DNA of 64,000 nt from Pseudoips prasinana (GCA_951640165.1 OX621234.1:8933001-8997000); one strand, 5' to 3'. Counted from the stretch's first letter, positions 10,601 to 19,203 are shown. Program-made: numbers and translations. The notes: generated by a model from the letters alone, not told the origin.

Positions 10601-13600
10601 TGTACTTTGTGTCATACAACGCACGAGCCGAGCGAACGTTCTGTGGCAGTGGCCGGCTAGTGCCAGAAACAAATTTATTTACTCGAACAAGATTGTGATT
10701 TAAGAGTTCACTTTCATATAATATAATCTACCAATAAATAATTCATTAGATTGTAAGTGTTGACAAATTTTCGACAGTTTCCAATCTCGCGAGATATATG
10801 TATTATAGTCTATCGGTATTTATAATTTGACGGGAACATATTTATCTATTCAAATATTTGTATGCAAGTTTTTTGATATTCTTATAATAATAATAATATC
10901 CTCGGACATTATTTACACACGACCATCTGCTCCCAAACTAAGCAGAGCATGTACTATGGAGACCAGATAACTGATATACTCCATATACTACTTTTCTTTT
11001 GTAAATACATACTTACATAGATAATTACACCCACAATTAAGACAAACAGGCATGTTCATGCACACAATCATATATCCAGGGGCTCTACCGGCTAAGTCGC
11101 CGAACATCGATTTCTCAAATGGCGTTCAAATAAATAAAGGTTAAAAATGACTTAATCAATCGTTAAATCGGTTTCAACGTTGACAATCGATTCCAGACCA
11201 TTTATGACACCACATGTGCTCATGGAAGCCGATTTAACGATTGATTAAGTCATTTTTAACCTTGATTTATTTTAACGCCATTTAAGAAATCGATGTTCGG
11301 CGACTTAGCCGGTAGAGCCCCTGGGTGGGAATCAAACCGGTGTGAAAAGCAAGCATATGCCAACCACGCCAAGTATACATTCTTTTGTACCTCTGCTTAC
11401 TCTCGCAGCTCTGCTGGAAAAGATTTAATTAGAAAAAGCAGCACCTTTTGTTTGAATTTTGTGTGTATATCATTAATAAGAATAAAAAACCGGCCAAATG
11501 CGAGTCGGACTCACGCACGATGAGTTCCGTATTATTAATTCATTATTTATAAAAACGAGCAAAAAATTCACCTTTATTGTATGAGATCCCCCTTAAATAT
11601 TTATTTAATTTTGTTGTTTAACTATCTGTTGTTATAGCGACAGCAGCAATACAATATCATCTGTGAAAATTTCAACCGTCTATCTATCACGGTTCATGAG
11701 ATACAGCCTGGTGATAGACGGACAGATAGACAGCGAAGTCTTAGATATAGGGTCCCGTTTTACCCTTTGAGTGCGGAACCCTAAAAAAGAACTTATTTTC
11801 CTTCCGTCGTTCTTTATCCCCCTGATTCCTTGAAATATATTTTTTTAACCTGCATGTATTCGTTATAAATATGTTTATTTGTTCCAGCATGGTCAAATCG
11901 CGACAAACCGCGGCAAGTGAAAATCCTGATTCTGGAGAAGTTACCTCTGGATAACTACAAGCTGTTAAAATATATCACGCAGTTCCTATGGAAGGTATGT
12001 ATAGTATTAAACAAAATTTGATATTAATATCCAGTGGCGTAGTTTCCCTCCCTACCTATATAAGATTGATTAATTTTGATAAAATAATAAACTAACATCA
12101 AAGATATGATTATACCCGCGTTAAACTATATAAATTATAGCCTATGTGTTAATCCAGGGTGACAGCTAACTGCATACCAAATTTTATTAAAATCGCTCCA
12201 GTCGTTTAGACGTGAAGAAGTAACAAACATATACACTCACAAACTTTCGCCTTTGTAATATTAGTGTGTTTAGTTTGCCTGAATCACTTAGCGGTATTCC
12301 GTAGCAGGAGTACCCCAGATATTACTAGCGGAGACTCTCAATTAGGGTCTAGTAATAAATTAAGTAAATATCTTCGGATACGTAACACACTGCCATCTGA
12401 TAAACATACTTATATATTTCAAAGTACTAACATATTATAGACTAGCTTTTCCCCGCAGTTTTACGCGCGTTAAACTTTATAAATTATAGTCTATGTGTTA
12501 TTCGGATATATAAGCTATATTACTACAAAGTTTCTTTAAAATCCGTCCATTAGATTTTGCGTGAAGGAGTAAAAAACATACACACTCACAAAGTTTAGCC
12601 TTTATAATATACATACATAGACTCACGCCTGATTCCCAGTGGGGGTAAGCAGAGACAATGGATTTCCAGATTTATAATATAAGTGTGATTAAATTCGTTA
12701 GTACTGTTTGACCAAAAATAAATAAAATTTACTTTTTTCTATTTTTATTACATCGTTACAATATAGTAAAAAGCCACCATGTTGACCTTTAAAAGCTCGC
12801 TGTTGCGCTTACTATCAAACTTTGCAAGTTCTGGTTTTAAGGTAGTGTTGTATTTTGAAAATATACTTAATTTATGCTATGTGATTATTAATCTTAATAT
12901 ATCATCTTTTCTTTTACATTAAATCGTTATCGGTCGTAGCGTAGTTTCATAATTCATTGGTTTTAGCTCTTATTAAAACAACATAGGATTATGTTAATGA
13001 GAAAAATAAGATGTTAACTATTGTACCATTGTCCGATTAGTGATTATTTGGGTATTTGTATTATTTTTTAGTCCACATCACAGACTCAGGCCTGTTTCCC
13101 AGAGGAGTAGACGGAGACAACTGGTTTCCACTTGTGATGATCCTTGGACACCTCTTTTGCCTCGTTTACTGTCATTAATTCTTCATACATGTTCGCCGGT
13201 TTCAACCACATTCTCGATACAAAATAATCAGCTGTTAGTTAGCTTCAACTACGATATAAAAAGGGACATTGCATAAACCAGGCTTAATTTTCTTTTTTTT
13301 ATTGTCTTTGGACCTTATTTCTAATTGATAAAGTTGTTGGTTGCCAGTTAATCGGAGACGTACTTAAGAAAGGTCAGGTCAGAGCATGTATGAAGAATAT
13401 AATGTCAGTAAACGAAACGAAAGAGGTGTGCAAGGATCGTAACAAATGGAAGTCCGTTGTCTCTGCCTACCCCTCTGGGAGACAGGCGTGAGTCTATGTA
13501 TGTATGTATGATAAAGTTGACATTGATGAGGTCTCGTATAGTGCACAACCTATTTACGAGATATCATCATGTCAGCCGAATGACTTGCACTGCTGGACCA

Positions 13601-13957
13601 ACACCTCCCTTAAGGATTTCCACAATGGAGTTGGCTTTGATATGCCATAATCGCCACCCTTGGCAGACGGGTTGGCGATCGCGGTATGATGGTCATAGTA
13701 CACAGATAGACGCTACTCCACTTTGTACGGATGACGATATTCTATGCAATTTAAAATAACTTAAACTCTGAATTTTGATTATCCAGGTACAGGACCGAAG
13801 CTGCCTCAACAAGATGACAAGTAGCAATCTCGCGGTGGTGTTCGGGCCCAACCTCGCGTGGCCGCCCAACGGGCAGATGTCGCTTCAGGCAATCGCACCT
13901 ATCAATGCTTTCACAGATTTCCTGCTCGAGAACCAGGAATCTATTTTCATTATATAG
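1500..13957 (+). CDS. RhoGAP68F: Rho GTPase-activating protein, RhoGAP68F/ARHGAP1 type (5' end missing)
   Basis: Speeds GTP hydrolysis by Rho-family GTPases at membranes. Exons 1500-1624, 2538-2674, 3075-3392, 8811-9055, 9937-10137, 11888-11994 and 13787-13957 have AG/GT borders and join in one frame: 433 codons plus stop. Residues counted from the first full codon: acidic N-terminus 1-45; Sec14/CRAL-TRIO-like domain ~55-190 ([31 protein letters not shown]); linker 194-240; RhoGAP domain ~241-433, with arginine finger R283 in [11 protein letters not shown], the helix [13 protein letters not shown] and the Asn of [14 protein letters not shown]. The order and length match ARHGAP1 (about 440 residues). 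The linker lacks the long proline-rich stretch of mammalian ARHGAP1. The first exon opens with two bases of a split codon, so at least one coding exon lies upstream. The TAG is followed by 37 open codons. Family and domain calls are firm; the ortholog name is inferred. Confidence 0.93.
2101..2333 (+). mobile_element. LINE tail, RTE-like
   Basis: A decayed + frame reads [20 protein letters not shown], the carboxyl-terminal reverse-transcriptase end of RTE-type LINEs. The 3' part (AATGGAAATCCGTTGTCTCT) recurs at 13346-13511 and inverted at 13075 and 62441. Several stops; inactive. Confidence 0.65.
2538..2674 (+). CDS. RhoGAP68F: RhoGAP68F exon (start of Sec14-like domain)
   Basis: Acceptor AACACAG, donor GTATGT inside CAGTATGT. 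Encodes [20 protein letters not shown], then the strand [14 protein letters not shown] and the helix NPDHLLQYL, which open the lipid-binding fold. It ends with two bases of the Gln codon completed by the next exon. Confidence 0.9.
2706..2990 (+). mobile_element. LINE tail, second RTE-like family
   Basis: Sense copy of the repeat whose antisense form reads ATATCAGCCGAAAGAC...GCTGGACAAAGG. It holds remnants of the terminal reverse-transcriptase peptide and ends in a GATGATGATGAT tract. Related minus-strand pieces lie at 13560, 55632, 56482, 57924 and 60255. Confidence 0.7.
3075..3392 (+). CDS. RhoGAP68F: RhoGAP68F exon (Sec14/CRAL-TRIO-like core)
   Basis: Acceptor TTTCAG, donor GTGAGT. Carries most of the lipid-binding domain: [55 protein letters not shown] and the Tyr-Leu-rich helix near the end. 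The fit to ARHGAP1/8 and BNIP2-type domains is close. Confidence 0.93.
3434..3605 (+). repeat. Dispersed repeat (family J)
   Basis: CCTGATGGTAAGTGATCACC, then CACTCGCAACACCAG and AAGTGCGTTGTCAGCCTTCA. Related pieces are at 4335, 43285 (minus) and 47465. Probably the 3' end of a LINE or a SINE; the class cannot be fixed here. Confidence 0.55.
3606..4334. other. AT-rich intron, nothing recognised
   Basis: Part of the 5.4-kb RhoGAP68F intron. No coding-like frame. A weak match to the short repeat seen at 675 lies near 4079 (CAGGATCAACAGTGG). Confidence 0.4.
4335..4720 (+). repeat. Dispersed repeat (family J) with inverted duplication
   Basis: GTCACCTGATGG...CATTCGCAACACC matches the repeat at 3434. 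It runs into a perfect inverted repeat (4406-4487) and then sequence containing CGCACAGTGGTAGACG, which looks like the rest of a retroelement 3' end. Confidence 0.5.
4406..4487. repeat. Perfect 36-bp inverted repeat
   Basis: Arms 4406-4441 and 4452-4487 are exact reverse complements with a 10-base loop. The arm begins CTTTGGATTTTGAGTGCG and lies inside the family J repeat. Confidence 0.85.
4738..4893 (+). mobile_element. Helitron-like (Lep1-like) short element
   Basis: Starts ACTAATATTATAAAGGTGAA and ends in an imperfect GC hairpin followed by CTAG. The body shares AGTTTGTGAGTGTGTGAG and ACGTCTAAACGGCTGGAGCG with many copies here. A second CTAG end at 4731-4734 suggests a back-to-back copy. 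Assignment to Helitrons rests on the CTAG end and hairpin. Confidence 0.55.
4894..7240. other. Intron, nothing firmly recognised
   Basis: AT-rich sequence without a recognisable element. Around 6720-6760 a short GTGTCTAACG-like unit repeats three times. A stretch near 6900-7150 is open on both strands but resembles no family I know. Confidence 0.35.
7241..7330 (-). repeat. Degraded copy of the short repeat seen at 675
   Basis: The reverse complement matches the insert at 675-791 (TGTGCCA.TGTTGAT...ACTAGTCC in this strand), with many differences. It abuts the foldback element at 7331. Confidence 0.5.
7331..7577. mobile_element. Foldback element (family B), full copy
   Basis: About 247 bp with arms of roughly 100 bp that are near reverse complements: GGGGCTCTACCGGCTAAGTC at the left, GTTCGGCGATTTAGCCGG at the right. 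Both arms carry TTAAAAATGACTTAATCA or its complement. No coding capacity. A second full copy is at 11076 and a half copy at 52579. Confidence 0.85.
7578..7944. other. Intron, nothing recognised
   Basis: No gene, RNA or repeat is recognisable. Confidence 0.35.
7945..8190 (+). mobile_element. LINE carboxyl-terminal remnant with zinc finger
   Basis: A + frame reads [20 protein letters not shown]. After a frameshift the next reads [20 protein letters not shown], a Cys-x2-Cys...His-x-His knuckle like those at the end of many non-LTR retrotransposon polyproteins. The stop and frameshift make it inactive. Confidence 0.55.
8552..8720. mobile_element. Short inverted-terminal element (family D)
   Basis: Opens with a 29-base near-palindrome (8552-8580; arms GTACAGACGCCAGC around one base), then AGCTACTCAATCTGCC, and ends GATGTGCTGGCGTCTGTAC. 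It is non-coding. The same end is found at 19388-19529 (both ends), 20746 and 44541 (one end each). It lies 90 bp before a RhoGAP68F exon. Confidence 0.7.
8811..9055 (+). CDS. RhoGAP68F: RhoGAP68F exon (linker and start of RhoGAP domain)
   Basis: Acceptor TCTATTTTAG, donor GTGAGT. Encodes a linker ([20 protein letters not shown] onward) and the opening of the GAP domain, [13 protein letters not shown] and [13 protein letters not shown] content rises sharply over the flanking intron. Confidence 0.92.
9478..9525 (-). repeat. Fragment of the short repeat seen at 675
   Basis: ATCCTGGCATACAGGAGTTG is close to the complement of the core at 715-735. Only ~45 bases are kept. Confidence 0.45.
9577..9650 (+). 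repeat. 5S-rRNA-like fragment (SINE3-type head)
   Basis: AGGTTAAGCAAC followed by CGGTCAGT and GATGGGTGACCGCC follows the order of the internal promoter region of 5S rRNA (A box to C box). Several changes and missing ends rule out a working 5S gene. A second fragment of the same layout is at 50404. The family reading is established knowledge of 5S-derived SINEs; placement here is inference. Confidence 0.6.
9690..9839. repeat. Hairpin element, ~66-bp arms
   Basis: Arms 9690-9755 and 9774-9839 pair with few mismatches (GCCGCCCAGTAGTCCTTT against its complement), leaving an 18-base loop. It begins ~40 bases after the 5S-like fragment and ends ~100 bases before the arginine-finger exon. Confidence 0.8.
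9937..10137 (+). CDS. RhoGAP68F: RhoGAP68F exon (arginine finger)
   Basis: Acceptor TTATTCCAG, donor GTAAGT. Holds the catalytic loop [15 protein letters not shown] and the GTPase-contact helix [20 protein letters not shown], whose Lys and Arg are conserved in the family. Confidence 0.95.
10489..10668 (+). mobile_element. tRNA-derived SINE (family F)
   Basis: A tRNA-like head with GTGGCGCAGCGGTTAGGACG and the B box GGTTTGATTCC, then GTGAACCATAAATATCTG and ATGTACTTTGTGTC. A fragment of the same family is at 48338. Confidence 0.65.
10897..11075 (-). mobile_element. SINE family A, 3' part, interrupted
   Basis: Antisense copy: TGATCCCAAACTAAGC-like tail, then CTTTTGTAAATACATACTTA and CATGTTCATGCACACA. 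The head is separated from it by the foldback element at 11076-11324. Confidence 0.7.
11076..11324. mobile_element. Foldback element (family B), full copy inside a SINE
   Basis: 249 bp from CCAGGGGCTCTACCGG to CCGGTAGAGCCCCTGG. The outer 20 bases pair exactly and the arms pair closely to about 100 bp. It sits between the body and tRNA-like head of an antisense SINE. Confidence 0.85.
11325..11378 (-). mobile_element. SINE family A, 5' (tRNA-like) part
   Basis: GTGGGAATCAAACCGGTGTG, then CATATGCCAACCACGCCAA: the complement of the B box and A box region seen in the other family A copies. Confidence 0.65.
11488..11793 (+). repeat. Dispersed repeat (family G)
   Basis: From CCGGCCAAATGCGAGTCGGA to TGCGGAACCCTAAAAA, with ATCATCTGTGAAAATTTCAA in between. 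Copies: 15433 (longer), 28390, and 45107 (minus). Non-coding; class not certain. Confidence 0.65.
11888..11994 (+). CDS. RhoGAP68F: RhoGAP68F exon (RhoGAP middle)
   Basis: Acceptor TGTTCCAG, donor GTATGT. Encodes [20 protein letters not shown] and [15 protein letters not shown], matching the LP..NY..L..L..FL signature of RhoGAP domains. Ends in phase 0. Confidence 0.93.
12114..12270 (-). mobile_element. Helitron-like short element, 3'-truncated
   Basis: Shares TTAAACTATATAAATTATAG and TCGCTCCAGTCGTTTAGACG with the family; the CTAG end is missing. Confidence 0.5.
12442..12615 (-). mobile_element. Helitron-like short element
   Basis: Opens ACTAGCTTTTCCCCGCAGTT in this strand, so its CTAG end is present but the hairpin has decayed; the other end runs to CCTTTATAATATA. 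Confidence 0.5.
12622..12664 (-). mobile_element. Short RTE-like LINE tail
   Basis: GACTCACGCCTGATTCCCAG and GGTAAGCAGAGACAA are the complement of the tail seen at 13470-13500. Confidence 0.45.
13075..13225 (-). mobile_element. RTE-like LINE tail, antisense
   Basis: CACAGACTCAGGCCTGTTTC through TTCATACATG and TTCGCCGGTTTC: the complement of the LINE tail at 13346, with which it forms an inverted pair inside the last RhoGAP68F intron. Confidence 0.6.
13346..13511 (+). mobile_element. RTE-like LINE tail, sense
   Basis: The + frame reads [20 protein letters not shown] and [20 protein letters not shown] before the stop and a TATGTATGTATG tract: the last ~40 residues of an RTE-type polyprotein, 5'-truncated. 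Confidence 0.7.
13560..13672 (-). mobile_element. RTE-like LINE tail, second family
   Basis: TATCATCATGTCAGCCGAAT and CACTGCTGGACCAACACCTC match the antisense repeat at 57924. It ends ~115 bases before the last RhoGAP68F exon. Confidence 0.55.
13787..13957 (+). CDS. RhoGAP68F: RhoGAP68F last coding exon
   Basis: Acceptor TTATCCAG. Encodes [20 protein letters not shown] with the conserved Asn, then PNLAWPP and the last helix [15 protein letters not shown] before TAG. The domain is complete at this stop. Confidence 0.93.
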   Translation, partial: VQDRSCLNKMTSSNLAVVFGPNLAWPPNGQMSLQAIAPINAFTDFLLENQESIFII

Positions 13958-14071
13958 GAAGAAAACTTAACCAAAGCACGCCCTGTCAGAACATTGCCTA
14001 AAGACGAACACCAAAATTCCTTTTGTCGTAAACTGAAGAAAATGTTCGGTAGAAGAAAAAGTGGACTTTAA
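13958..14071 (+). other. RhoGAP68F: In-frame open extension after the RhoGAP68F stop
   Basis: After TAG at 13955 the same frame stays open for 37 codons to TAA at 14069. The tail begins EENLTKARPVRTLPKDEH and ends CRKLKKMFGRRKSGL, strongly basic. It could be 3' UTR open by chance, a stop read through at low rate, or an ancestral C-terminus cut by a nonsense change. The base after TAG is G, not the C favoured in known insect readthrough. Confidence 0.4.
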
Positions 14072-14596
14072 ATCGTTATGAATGTCAAGGTTTAACTTTG
14101 AAAGCCAAATATTTGTAACGCTGGCCAGTTTGCAGATGTGCGTATGAATTGAAAGCTATGCAAACTGATTTAAGAATATAGGTAATGTGTATACAACGAG
14201 TAAAATTAATAATGTTATATTCGAAAGTAAAACAACTGTCCAAACAGAAAAGAGCAACAAGTTTTGTTCAAGTTATATTGAGATTTCCATTAGTAATATC
14301 ACACTATTTATATTACACGTTGTACGTTTAGTAAGTCAGTGTATAAAAAACTAACACTCGAGTAAATATTTGGAAAAATTGATGTTAAATATAAAGCATG
14401 TATTTCTCATAGTGAAGGACTCTTACAACGATCTATCATTGTATTGTATAAGATTAGGCTGTGAACTATGAATTCGAGATCTTTAAATATTGTAGGAGTA
14501 GGGCAAGATCCAATTAGTAAGCGAAGCTTTACATGTACAGAAATATATAAATATATATATATTAATTACTAAGAAATATATAAATATATATATAGA
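14072..14596 (+). other. Probable 3' UTR and AT-rich flank
   Basis: No frame or repeat is recognised. No canonical AATAAA is seen; a TATAAA-type hexamer lies near 14390. The block GAAATATATAAATATATATA occurs twice just before the SINE at 14597. Confidence 0.3.
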
Positions 14597-14800
14597 GCCT
14601 GTTGGCGTGGTTGGTAGATACGCTGCCTTTCACGCTGGAGCTCGTGGGTTCGATTCCCATGGGTACAAATTGTCTTTATAAGTATGTATTTACAAAAGAA
14701 AAATATTATATCTAGTATATCAGTTATCTGGTTTCCATAATACAAGCTCTGCTTAGTTTGGGATCAGATGACCGTGTGTGAATAATATCCCAGGATATTA
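14597..14800 (+). mobile_element. tRNA-derived SINE (family A), best copy
   Basis: Uninterrupted: A box TGGCGTGGTTGGTAGATACG, B box GGTTCGATTCC, body, then TTCCATAATACAAGCTCTGC and tail ATATCCCAGGATATTA. It serves as the reference for reading the broken copies. Confidence 0.8.
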
Positions 14801-15432
14801 TTATATTATATATATTCTTAACTACTTTATTATTAGTGTTGACTCTGGATCCCCCGTCGTAACGTCATCTGTCATTGCCTAGTTTCGCTTGCTAACTTGA
14901 TCTAACCGAGTATAATTATATACTATACTTAATACAGAGTTATGCGCTTAAAGAAAATTCATGAAGCATATACCTAGTTGGCAACATTTTTTTACACTTT
15001 TAATTTTTACATATAACGTGACGATAAATGATATATTATCATAAATATTTATAAACTTCAATGACTTTGATCACACTGGACGATATATAAATATATTGAA
15101 TAGTAAATCTTACTAAGTGAATCTCTTAAAATTGTGGCCGTATATACCATGGTCACTTTAAAATTTAACAACTAAATGTTATTAGAAACATTGAAAGTTT
15201 AGTTTTCAGTTTCCTTGACCAGGATTGGAGGGAACTCTTTTTTTATATTGTTACTACACAAGTATAACAAACAAACAATTCGAAACTTAATCATGAAATA
15301 GCTGACGAAATAAATATAGGTATTTGGGAAACATTTTACACACCTACTCGAGTCAACTGTTACTGACATTTGACAGTAACGCATATTTCCTATGACATTG
15401 TAAATAACATTTAATCATTAAACGCCATATAA

Positions 15433-15988
15433 AAAAAACCGAGTGCGTGTCGGACTCGCGCACGAACGGTTCCGTACTATTATCTATAAAAACGAGCAAA
15501 AAATCTACGTATTTTGTATGGGAGCCCATATTTATTATATTTTGTTTTTTGGAACTAAGTTCCTTATCGAGCGTTGTGAAAGGGGGTTAGACGGAAAAAA
15601 ATCTCACGAAAAGTTGTCACGACACTTTTTACTATTACCTTTTTCATATGTTACCACAAGCCAATTATTACGAAAATTGAGCCTACTGATTAAGTTTATA
15701 TTACATTATATTTGTTAATAATACAAAAAAAAATATTATAACTCAAAAAATATATATTACAATTCCTTCACTAATTAATCGAAAGGAACTTCGTTCCATC
15801 CGGGTGTCCCTTGACACCTCTCAAGTTTTTTTTTCGTATTTGTTGTTAAAGCGACATCAGTAATACATCATCTGTGAAAATTTCAACTGTCTAACTATCA
15901 CGATTCATGAGATACAGTCTGGTGACAGACAGACAGGGAAGTCTTAGTAATAGGGTCCCGTTTTCACCTCTGGGTACGGAACCCTAAA
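15433..15988 (+). repeat. Dispersed repeat (family G), long copy
   Basis: Starts CCGAGTGCGTGTCGGACTCG and ends TACGGAACCCTAAAAA. At ~556 bp it is about 250 bp longer than the copy at 11488; the extra, AT-rich sequence lies between about 15560 and 15830. Confidence 0.65.
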
Positions 15989-17165
15989 AAGCTAGGGTGA
16001 CTAGTGTTTGCTAAGAAGGGAATCTTATATAAAGAGTGAACTCCTATTTCTGATTACAAGACTCTAAAAGATAGTCAAATAAATTGTCTGTCATACAAAT
16101 ATAGCAAGTCAAAGGTCTTTATGATTATTTCGCTTTGTTTAAATCGAGATATATATCACTATTCCTGCTTACCCATGTAAGTACCATTCTATAATATCAG
16201 TAGAAATATGAATATGAGCTACATTTAAATAAATGATATATTATGTTAATTGATAGCTACAAAAATTAAAAATAAAATAACTTCGCACAAATTGGTGGTG
16301 ATTAGATATACTTTCTTTTAAATTTTTATTGCGGTTTAAGGGTTTTGGTTATACGATTTGATAGTAAATTATCATGAATTTGTTTATGATCGTACAGAAT
16401 AATACTATTGAAAGAAAGAAAGAAAGACCCATATTTATTGGTCCCGATTGATGATTGATTGGTCCTGAAGGTGCAACATAAATAGTGGACGTAACTAAAG
16501 CGTGATTTGTCTTTGTAACTGAACAAAGTGTTATATTTAAATATATATTTATTTTCCATTCAATGATAAGAAACACCTGATACAAGTTGTATGGGCGTCA
16601 AATTTTTTTCTAATACGATATTCAGTAACTGTTTGCGTTTAATTAGCTCATTAAGATACGTCCAATACTGAATGATACACTTTGTATAAGGAGCCAATCA
16701 TCCCATGAGACTCAGAAAGTTTAAGAACTTTAGTTTGCAATACACATAACAACGTTTGTGGCTCAGTTTTCTATGACACACTATTTAAGTTTCACGTTGT
16801 AAATTAAATTCTAAACGTATTACAATATACGCAATATATAATGTTAATACATATTTAATCCTACACATATATGGAGTATCAACACTTCTTAAATGTGTTC
16901 TAAAAACGACATTCTAAATTCGTATTAAGTGTTTGTTCGTAATTACTTAGATCAGTAGAGAGAAACATACAGATAGATTCTCAAATTTATAATAGATTTA
17001 TTGATTTGGTTCATAATTTATTAAACGTCGCATTGTTCCATGATGTTTAAAATTCGCGATATATCGGATAGTCTGAGGTCTGGCTTATTATAAAAAATAG
17101 TTGTTAAACCCTAAACCAAATGATAGTGAACGGTATTGTCATGCATAGGTAGGCATGTTGTTGTT
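15989..17165. other. Intergenic, nothing recognised
   Basis: AT-rich. A short (GAAA)n run lies at about 16408-16427. No coding-like frame stands out. Confidence 0.35.
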
Positions 17166-17175
17166 GATTGAGTAT

Positions 17176-17269
17176 AGATAATAAATAGGACCACTACAAA
17201 TACAAATAGTGGATATCTTAGTCTCAAGATATCCACTATTTGTATTTGTAGTGGTCCTATTTATTATCT
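17176..17269. repeat. Perfect 44-bp hairpin
   Basis: Arms 17176-17219 and 17226-17269 are exact reverse complements with a six-base loop (AGTCTC). The arm contains AATAGGACCACTACAAATAC. Pairing stops abruptly on both outer sides. Confidence 0.9.
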
Positions 17270-17587
17270 TTCCCATGTTATAGTAACTGTCGACGCGATT
17301 CTCTCCTCGGTTAACGGCGACGCGCATCTCACTCGTTTCCAATCATCGACCGACACACAGGTTACTGTGATCTTCCACCTGTTCTGTATACATCTATCTA
17401 CAGCGAAGTAAATCAGCTAGTCCAGACTTTCGAGTCTTTTCATTTCAGAAACCTACAACGTCCTCCAATAACTCCACGCCGCAACATTTGGCTCCCATGA
17501 ATAGATCATGGACAGATTTGTGAAGTTGCCGAGGAGAAAATCGCGTCGATAGTAACACATGCAAACGTAAAACACACGACGGTCACC

Positions 17588-17822
17588 ATAGCCTAGTTGG
17601 TAGTGCTCCTGCCTACGAAGCTGGTGGTCCTGGGTTCGAATCCCGGTAAGTGCAAATATTTATGTGATGAGCGCGAATATTTGTTTCTGAGTCATGGATG
17701 TTTTCTATGTATATATGTATTTATCTATTTATGTATATCGTCGCCTGGTACCCATAGTACAAGCTTTGCTTAGTTTGGGGCTAGGATGATCTGTGTGACA
17801 TTGTCCCCAGATATTATTATTT
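17588..17822 (+). mobile_element. tRNA-derived SINE (second subfamily)
   Basis: Head with TAGCCTAGTTGGTAGTGCTC and B box GGGTTCGAATCCC, then a tail with CAAGCTTTGCTTAGTTTGGG and TTGTCCCCAGATATTATT, related to the family A tail. The ends of the tRNA-like part do not pair, so it is not a tRNA gene. Confidence 0.7.
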
Positions 17823-18020
17823 TCTTCCTTAATTTCCCTCCACTAATTATGTATATATACCACCTTGTATCATAATAAGCCGTGGCGACTGATGGTATAT
17901 TCAATTAAGCGACTTGCCATTTTTAATAAATCTTGTGTTTGTATACTATAGGAAATCCTGGTTATATACTGGTGAGTAGGGTATTTTGGAATAATTTGAT
18001 ATGATAACCCTATGACACTG

Positions 18021-18137
18021 GTACACGGCTATATATCAAGTTATACATTTTCATTAAGCTGACCTGTTATGGTAGGGAAATCCTATACAACGCGGATCAG
18101 CTGTACTGGAAATGTATAACTTGATGTGTAGCCGTGA
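18021..18137. mobile_element. Palindromic short element (family E), copy 1
   Basis: Ends ACACGGCTA...TAGCCGTG; the arms pair over ATCAAGTTATACATTT and the opposite AAATGTATAACTTGAT; the centre has AGGGAAATCCTATACAACGC. Two more copies at 19084 and 19582. Confidence 0.75.
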
Positions 18138-19083
18138 TTACGAAGTATTGTTACGCTGTGTGAAATGAAAGGACTGATAGAAATTAATGGATCTGATTAT
18201 ACAGGAGCATAATGTGTTGGTCTGAGTATTTAACGAACACCCATAGACTGTATTACTAATATATATGTATATATATATATACGTCCACTATTTCAGTTAC
18301 ATCTTGTATATGTTCTTTCATAATACGAATAGTTTATTTATTAAAATCTCTCTTTACCTATAAAGCTTTGAAGGCTGTCCGTTATATTAATAATAATCTT
18401 TTTTCGCCAGACATAGTACATAAAGTTGATACAATAGTTCAAATGAATCACTTATCTCGCCGTTAGTGTAATAAAAACAATCAATCCTATTTCCTTGTTA
18501 GGTAGATTGGTACCTATTTACAAATATAACAAATTTATAAAATAGCAAAATTGACACAATGTAAAATTTAACTTAGTATTAAATTTATATACGCCAAGTT
18601 TTACAAATCAAATATTCCTTCGCTGTATAATAACATTTTTGTAACAGCCTACTTTTAAAACGTAACAAACTGTTGAAATATACAGCTTGTAAAACAGCAA
18701 CAACCGCGCTGGACTAATTTGCTAATATCATAAGCAACAACTTTTATTCCACCAGTTCGGACATATATCGATATATGATAAAAAAAAATATTATTAAAGA
18801 TTGTGTTGTACCATCGTGACATTTGTAGGTCTATGTTTCATTCATAAACGAAAGGATAACGCGCGAACGACGTGTGCGGTTCTTTGCGATGTTCATAGAG
18901 TTATAAACATTCAGGCGGGAAATTTAATTAAGACTTATTTTTGTATGAAAATAAAATCTAACAAATTATTAAAGGTTTTAGAACAAAAGTTGTTGCTTAT
19001 GGTGTTAACTATATAATACGGCAAGGTTGTTGGTGTTTTAGAAGTGACCCTGTATATTTACAAATTTGCCTCTGATATGTTGT
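18138..19083. other. Intergenic, nothing recognised
   Basis: AT-rich with a (TA)n run near 18260. A 71-codon open stretch at 18801-19016 resembles no known protein and opens without an ATG. Confidence 0.3.
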
Positions 19084-19203
19084 ATACAGGAAAACAAGTT
19101 ATACATTTCCAATATAAGCTGATCTCTCATTGTAGGGAAATCCTATACAACGCGAGATCAGCTTAGACTGGAAATGTATAACTTGATATGTAGCCGTGTG
19201 TAC
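19084..19203. mobile_element. Palindromic short element (family E), copy 2
   Basis: Same centre (TAGGGAAATCCTATACAACG) and right arm as copy 1; the left outer end has been lost. Confidence 0.7.

Noticed and set aside
17588..17660. tRNA gene
   Set aside because: A and B boxes are present, but the ends do not pair as an acceptor stem and a SINE tail follows.
18801..19016. 71-codon small gene
   Set aside because: Opens without an ATG, no family likeness, codon use like the flanks.
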